A DNA stretch of 64,000 nucleotides from Emticicia agri (lineage in GTDB: Bacteria; Bacteroidota; Bacteroidia; Cytophagales; Spirosomataceae): NCBI RefSeq assembly GCF_004168285.1, contig NZ_SEWF01000011.1, positions 62,001 to 126,000 of the forward strand. Reading direction: 5' to 3'. Position numbers and translations under genes: made by a program. Positions within the stretch are counted from its first letter, which is position 1. Each line of letters begins with the position of its first letter. Positions 59,778 to 64,000 of this stretch are shown here, in pieces. A model generated the notes under the pieces. The model had not been told where the DNA came from. It worked only from the letters and a program-made list of their open reading frames with translations, and did not search any database.

Positions 59778-62483
59778 ATGAAGTTTCTCTTTTACTATGT
59801 TGCATTGGCTATACTAAGCCTTAATACCTTGGCTATTGCTTCTCCAAAACTATCTTTTAAGCTTTCTGATAAAAATCCTGATAAAAAAGTAAGTGTAAAA
59901 TCACTCAGCACTACTCCGGAAACCGATACGATTGTAGATTTTGGCAGTATTTTCAGGCAAATGTCTAACATCGGTACCTTGAATATTGGTGTAGCCACTG
60001 AAGTAACAGCCACTTCAGGCGTTGGAACAACTTCTACAGACGATTCTGCTACTACTTCAGGCTCAAATCAGGCAGTAGCACAAAAGTTGGTAGTTGCCTC
60101 AGATACTTCATTCATCACTCGCTGGAATCTGGCAACCGCAGGTTCGGGAAATACACAATTGCTTTTTGACATATCTATCTCAGGCCCGGTGAGCTATACC
60201 TGGACGACCGTTCCTGCCGGGACAAGTGGTTCAGGAACCTTTACCGTACAAGGTGCATATATTACAGGATTGCCCGCAGGGGCAACGATTGATCTGAGCA
60301 TAAGTCCAACCAATTTTCATCGAATCATGCTTGACAGTAGGGCAGATAAAAATCGACTAATAGACATAAAACAGTGGGGTACAGCGGCCTGGACTTCGAT
60401 GGCATCTGCATTTTATGGGTGTACTAATTTAGCTGTTTCAGCAACTGATATTCCTGATTTATCGGGCGTTACCGATATGTCGTTTATGTTTGCCAATTGT
60501 GTTAATCTTAATGGCCCTGCCAATATAGGTTCATGGAATACTTCGACAGTCACCAATATGAGTTTTATGTTTTATCGTACCTTCGCTTTTAATCAGAATA
60601 TTGGTTCATGGAATACTTCGACAGTGACCAATATGGCTTATATGCTTCAAAGTGCCTTCGCTTTTAACCAGAATATAGGTGCATGGAACACTTCGGGAGT
60701 AACTAATATGACTAACATGTTTTATAATGCCAGTGCTTTTAATCAGAATATAGGTGCGTGGAACACTTCGGCAGTGACCAATATGGCTAATATGTTTAAT
60801 GGTGCCAGTGCTTTTAATCATGACATTGGTGCATGGAACACTTCGGCAGTGACTAATATGGCTAATATGTTTAATGGTGCCAGTGCTTTTAATCAGAACA
60901 TTGGTGCATGGAATACTTCGGCAGTGACTAATATGAGTTATATGTTTTATAATGCCGGCGTTTTTAATCAGAACATTGGTGCATGGAATACTTCGGCGGT
61001 GACCAATATGACTAATATGTTTTATGGAGCAAGCGCTTTTGATCAGAATATAGGTACATGGAATACTTCGGCAGTGACCAATATGAGTTACCTGTTTTCA
61101 GGTGCCAGTGCTTTTAATCAGAATATAAGTGCATGGAACACTTCGGGAGTAACTAATATGACTAACATGTTTTATAATGCCAGTGTTTTTAATCAGAATA
61201 TAAGTTCATGGAACACTTCGGCGGTGACTAATATGTCTAGCATGTTCTCTGGAGCCAGTGCTTTTAATCAGGATATTGGTTCATGGAGCACTTCGGCGGT
61301 GACTAATATGAGTTTGATGTTTCGTTACACCATTGCTTTTAATCAGGATATTAGTTTGTGGAATACTTCAGCGGTGACCAATATGAGTAATATGTTTTAT
61401 TATGCCAGCGCATTTAACCAGAACATTGGTTCATGGAATATAGGAGCAGTTACTGATATGAATAGTATGTTTTATGGGGCAAGAGCTTTTAATCAAAGTC
61501 TGGCAGCGTGGGGGACAAAATTTAACCCTAATGTTAATCTGACTTTTTTACTTAATAACTGCGGTATGAACATCAGTAATTATGATGCTACCCTGGCTGG
61601 TTTTAATGCTGGCACGCTAACAGGCAGAACAATGGGAGCCGCAGGGCTTAAATATTGTACTTCGGCAACCGACAGAGCTAATCTGGTTTTAGCTACAAGC
61701 AGTGGCGGAAAAGGCTGGACTATTACTGGTGATAGCTATGGAACCCCTGCTAACCCTACAAGCACTAACAACCCAACCATATGCGCTGGCGCTACAGCAT
61801 CATTAAATGCTACGTGTACAGATGGAATAGTAAGTTGGTATAATGCAAGCAGTAGCTCGCTGCTTTCAACGGGCTCTCCTTTCGTTACACCCAATTTAAC
61901 TACTGCTACTACTTATCAGGTTCGTTGTGAAATGCAAGGTGGAACGCCACCCGGTGGAACGCCACCCGGAGCCAGTTGTACCAGTGGTTTCGTAGCAGTT
62001 TCAGTAAGCATAGATACGATAGCTCCTCCAACGAATGTAACGGTAAGTAAAACCGTTATTTGTGCCAATACCCAAGTTACCTTATCAGCTACCTGCGCCA
62101 CAGGAACACCCATCTGGTATAACCAGCCGACAGGTGGAACGGCAATCGGTACAGGAACCCTTGTGCAATCACCCAGCACCACTACTACTTATTATGCAGG
62201 CTGTACCAATGGAACCTGCCCATCAGGCAGCCGGGTAGCTACGGCTACGGTGGCAGTGACGGATATAGGTTCCAATCTCAACCTGACTACCAATCTTTCA
62301 GGCACAAGCATTCAGGCCTCATCAAATACCATAACAGCCACAAATACCATCCTGACTGGTGCCAAAGTGCGGTATGTGGCCAGTCAGAGTATTACTTTAC
62401 TCCCACAAACTGGGGGTAGTTTTCAGGTAAACAATGGGGCTGTGTTTGCGGCGGAAATTATGCCATTGGTGGGGTGTAATTGA
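59778..62483 (+). CDS. BspA-type surface protein with 25-residue repeats and coathanger C-terminus
   Basis: A 901-residue surface protein. A signal peptide ([20 protein letters not shown]) leads into a Ser/Thr-rich N-terminal region. From ~residue 225 to ~570 come twelve full 25-residue repeats of the type [15 protein letters not shown] plus a MFxxASAF part, the DUF285/BspA-type leucine-rich-like pattern, with degenerate copies at each end. The next ~260 residues hold Ig-like Cys/Thr-rich modules and a [11 protein letters not shown] tandem duplication. The last ~65 residues are a '3-coathanger stack' module ([30 protein letters not shown]), also found on the heparinase-like protein at 33.8 kb. 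It probably mediates adhesion or surface binding. Confidence 0.87.
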   Translation: MKFLFYYVALAILSLNTLAIASPKLSFKLSDKNPDKKVSVKSLSTTPETDTIVDFGSIFRQMSNIGTLNIGVATEVTATSGVGTTSTDDSATTSGSNQAVAQKLVVASDTSFITRWNLATAGSGNTQLLFDISISGPVSYTWTTVPAGTSGSGTFTVQGAYITGLPAGATIDLSISPTNFHRIMLDSRADKNRLIDIKQWGTAAWTSMASAFYGCTNLAVSATDIPDLSGVTDMSFMFANCVNLNGPANIGSWNTSTVTNMSFMFYRTFAFNQNIGSWNTSTVTNMAYMLQSAFAFNQNIGAWNTSGVTNMTNMFYNASAFNQNIGAWNTSAVTNMANMFNGASAFNHDIGAWNTSAVTNMANMFNGASAFNQNIGAWNTSAVTNMSYMFYNAGVFNQNIGAWNTSAVTNMTNMFYGASAFDQNIGTWNTSAVTNMSYLFSGASAFNQNISAWNTSGVTNMTNMFYNASVFNQNISSWNTSAVTNMSSMFSGASAFNQDIGSWSTSAVTNMSLMFRYTIAFNQDISLWNTSAVTNMSNMFYYASAFNQNIGSWNIGAVTDMNSMFYGARAFNQSLAAWGTKFNPNVNLTFLLNNCGMNISNYDATLAGFNAGTLTGRTMGAAGLKYCTSATDRANLVLATSSGGKGWTITGDSYGTPANPTSTNNPTICAGATASLNATCTDGIVSWYNASSSSLLSTGSPFVTPNLTTATTYQVRCEMQGGTPPGGTPPGASCTSGFVAVSVSIDTIAPPTNVTVSKTVICANTQVTLSATCATGTPIWYNQPTGGTAIGTGTLVQSPSTTTTYYAGCTNGTCPSGSRVATATVAVTDIGSNLNLTTNLSGTSIQASSNTITATNTILTGAKVRYVASQSITLLPQTGGSFQVNNGAVFAAEIMPLVGCN
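60530..61500 (+). repeat. Tandem 75-bp repeats inside the BspA-type gene
   Basis: About thirteen tandem units of 75 bp, in frame, code for the 25-residue repeats. The phrase TGGAATACTTCGGCAGTGAC or close variants recurs in most units, and two adjacent units (60760-60900) are almost identical at the nucleotide level, so recent duplication or recombination between units is likely. Confidence 0.9.
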
Positions 62484-62621
62484 GACCTAAAGCGAGTGTT
62501 AAGTACTATATTACAATCGCAGTTACTAACACCACTACTAACAAACCCACCACCCCAACAAAACAAAAAACCGTAACTAACTGAAAATCAATTAATTACG
62601 GTCATTTATTTGTTCACTGCG

Positions 62622-62705
62622 TACCCAGAGCCGGAGTCGAACCGGCATGCCCGTGAAGGCATTGGTGTTTGAGACCAACGCGTCTACCGATTCCGCCATC
62701 TGGGC
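62622..62705 (-). tRNA. tRNA-Leu (anticodon CAA)
   Basis: Read on the minus strand, an 84-nt sequence folds as a tRNA with a long variable arm. The acceptor GCCCAGA pairs with TCTGGGT; the D-arm follows (GGCGGAATCGGTAGACGC); the anticodon stem TTGGT/ACCAA encloses loop CTCAAAC, with anticodon CAA (UUG codons); then the variable arm and T-arm (GGTTCGACTCC). The long variable arm is typical of Leu. The 3' CCA is not encoded. Confidence 0.95.
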
Positions 62706-62796
62706 ATTTGCTTTCGGTATTATTCGAATTGGGATTGCAAAGGTAGGTGTTTGCGTTTACAATTCAAAATTACTTTTTAAAAAAATTGCGAATTAG

Positions 62797-62864
62797 CGAA
62801 TGGTGAATTAGTGAATATTATTAAACCATATTCTACATTAAATTATTCGCTAATTCACCATTCG
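62797..62864. repeat. Long near-perfect inverted repeat between tRNA-Leu and murA
   Basis: CGAATGGTGAATTAGTGAATA (62797-62817) and the complement of TATTCGCTAATTCACCATTCG (62844-62864) differ in one base. A 26-bp spacer separates the arms. Related short motifs (GCGAATTAGCGAAT, TAATTCGCTATTCATCATTC) flank it. The element looks like an intergenic palindromic repeat. Confidence 0.65.
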
Positions 62865-62906
62865 TAATTCACGATTAAACCATTAGTAATTCGCTATTCA
62901 TCATTC

Positions 62907-64000
62907 CTAAATCCTCACTATCTCCGCCCCAATAGCATTCAGGCGGCCGTCAATATTCTGGTAACCTCTGTCTATTTGTTCGATATTGTCGATGATGCTC
63001 GTGCCTTCGGCTGATAGAGCGGCTATCAGTAAAGATACCCCTGCACGTATATCCGGCGAACTCATACGGATGCCTCTTAGTTTGTGCTCACGGTTCAAAC
63101 CGATTACGTTGGCACGGTGTGGGTCGCAGAGAATAATCTGTGCACCCATGTCAATCAGTTTATCTACAAAAAACAGTCGGCTTTCAAACATCTTCTGGTG
63201 TATCAGTACTGTTCCTTTAGCTTGTATGGCTGTTACCAGTACAATCGAAATCAAATCAGGGGTAAAGCCCGGCCAGGGAGCATCGTAGATAGTCAGGATA
63301 GAGCCGTCAATCAACGAACTGATTTCATAATGGGTTTGTGCCGGAATATGAATATCGTCTCCCCTGAACTCCATCTGAATCCCTAATTTCTTAAATACAT
63401 CGGGTATAATTCCCAACTCCGGTATTTTGCAGTTCTTAATCGTGATTTCTGATTGGGTCATAGCCGCCAGACCAATAAAACTTCCAATCTCAATCATATC
63501 AGGCAACATGGTATGCTCGCAGCCGTGTAGTTCTTTTACTCCTTCAATATGCAGTAAATTAGACCCTACACCTGTAATTTTTGCGCCCATACTATTCAAC
63601 ATCTTACTCAACTGTTGCAGGTAAGGCTCGCAGGCAGCATTATAGATAGTGGTAGTTCCTTCGGTCATTACAGCGGCCATCAATACGTTGGCTGTACCTG
63701 TTACCGAAATCTCGTCCATCCATACATACGCTCCTTTCATTTTTGAGCCTTCTACGGTATAAAAGGCATCATTTGGGTCATAGATAAACTCTGCACCTAA
63801 TTTCTGAAAACCTGTAAAGTGGGTATCCAAAGGTCGGCGACCGATTTTATCTCCACCCGGGCGAGGTGCTTTCCCTTTGCCAAAGCGGGCAAGCATCGGC
63901 CCTAATAGCATGATAGACCCACGCAACGCAGACGCTTTATCTTTGTATTCAGGGGTTTCGAAATAATCAAAATTTACTTTATCGGCCTGAAAACGATAGG
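62907..64000 (-). CDS. murA: UDP-N-acetylglucosamine 1-carboxyvinyltransferase, C-terminal part
   Basis: The frame is open through the window edge at 64000, so the N-terminal ~70-80 residues are missing. The enzyme transfers enolpyruvate from PEP to UDP-GlcNAc, the first committed step of peptidoglycan synthesis. The sequence has the MurA core: LRGSIMLLGPMLARFG and PGGDKIGRRPLDTHFTGFQKLGAE. In most MurA the loop reads PGG-Cys-x-I-G, and the Cys is the fosfomycin target; here it is Asp (codon at 63849-63851). C-terminal motifs (PDIRAGVSLLIAAL, EQIDRGYQNIDGRL) are intact. Asp-type MurA is active and resistant to fosfomycin. Confidence 0.93.
   Translation of the reverse strand, partial: YRFQADKVNFDYFETPEYKDKASALRGSIMLLGPMLARFGKGKAPRPGGDKIGRRPLDTHFTGFQKLGAEFIYDPNDAFYTVEGSKMKGAYVWMDEISVTGTANVLMAAVMTEGTTTIYNAACEPYLQQLSKMLNSMGAKITGVGSNLLHIEGVKELHGCEHTMLPDMIEIGSFIGLAAMTQSEITIKNCKIPELGIIPDVFKKLGIQMEFRGDDIHIPAQTHYEISSLIDGSILTIYDAPWPGFTPDLISIVLVTAIQAKGTVLIHQKMFESRLFFVDKLIDMGAQIILCDPHRANVIGLNREHKLRGIRMSSPDIRAGVSLLIAALSAEGTSIIDNIEQIDRGYQNIDGRLNAIGAEIVRI

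Noticed and set aside
60530-61500. CRISPR-like regularly spaced repeats at 75-bp period.
   Set aside because: The repeats are in frame and code for the 25-residue BspA-type units of a surface protein.

Overview
The window is a chromosomal segment of a Bacteroidota bacterium, most likely a member of the Cytophagia (Spirosomaceae/Cytophagaceae-like). The evidence is lineage-typical families (OMP_b-brl_3 outer-membrane barrel, BatA-domain protein, SprB-like repeat, '3-coathanger stack' C-termini, Reg_prop/Y_Y_Y sensor kinase, DUF2975 with a YozG-like HTH), several TAnnTTTG -7 promoter elements, and start sites without an obvious Shine-Dalgarno sequence. The DNA is A+T-rich. Taxonomy is inferred from gene families only.

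Layout. 1-6.6 kb: the 3' end of an FGGY sugar kinase with a strong terminator, a two-gene module with an ADP-ribosyltransferase-like protein, a penicillin-acylase-family hydrolase, an OmpH/Skp-like lipoprotein, TatC and a fused ferredoxin/CDGSH protein. 6.7-16.1 kb: a carboxypeptidase-regulatory-like protein, a candidate structured RNA, a three-subunit proton-translocating transhydrogenase (pntAA-pntAB-pntB), then a GltD-like flavoprotein with two [4Fe-4S] motifs followed by a 2-oxoacid:acceptor oxidoreductase (korA-korB). This is a redox block that could link NAD(P)H to 2-oxoacid metabolism. 16.1-19.7 kb: a DUF6265-like protein and a stand-alone A-PCP-TE NRPS-like enzyme bracketed by two similar hairpins. 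19.8-33.7 kb: BatA-domain protein, S9 peptidase, PnuC, two large sensor kinases, an NTF2-like protein, an Asp/Glu racemase and an alpha/beta hydrolase. 33.8-38.2 kb: a secreted heparinase II/III-like lyase, a free-standing LytTR protein and a NarL-type response regulator.

38.4-43.6 kb is an accessory region. It holds a probable AraC-family 5' fragment cut by an IS5-type end, a 3' fragment of an IS5-type transposase joined to a truncated IS200/RAYT-type transposase, palindromic REP-like elements, an unknown gene, and a C-R-M restriction-modification cassette (controller HTH, PD-(D/E)xK nuclease, N6-methylase fused to one target-recognition domain). 43.6-49.3 kb: an outer-membrane beta-barrel protein, tandem DUF2975 genes with their HTH regulator, and a frameshifted RAYT transposase flanked by its own REP-like sequences.

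49.3-64 kb: a lipoprotein, glutamine-dependent NAD+ synthetase, a six-blade kelch protein, an M13 peptidase, a DUF4262 protein, a secreted sugar isomerase-like protein, a ceramidase-like protein, a large BspA-type surface protein with twelve 25-residue repeats and a coathanger C-terminus, tRNA-Leu(CAA), and the 3' two-thirds or more of murA, whose usual catalytic Cys is Asp.

The observations most worth following are the ART-like two-gene module, the GltD-Kor redox cluster, the A-PCP-TE enzyme lacking the amino-acid-anchoring Asp, the two REP/RAYT systems with different repeat families, and the structured RNA candidate upstream of pntAA. No CRISPR array, rRNA, prophage or replication origin was seen.
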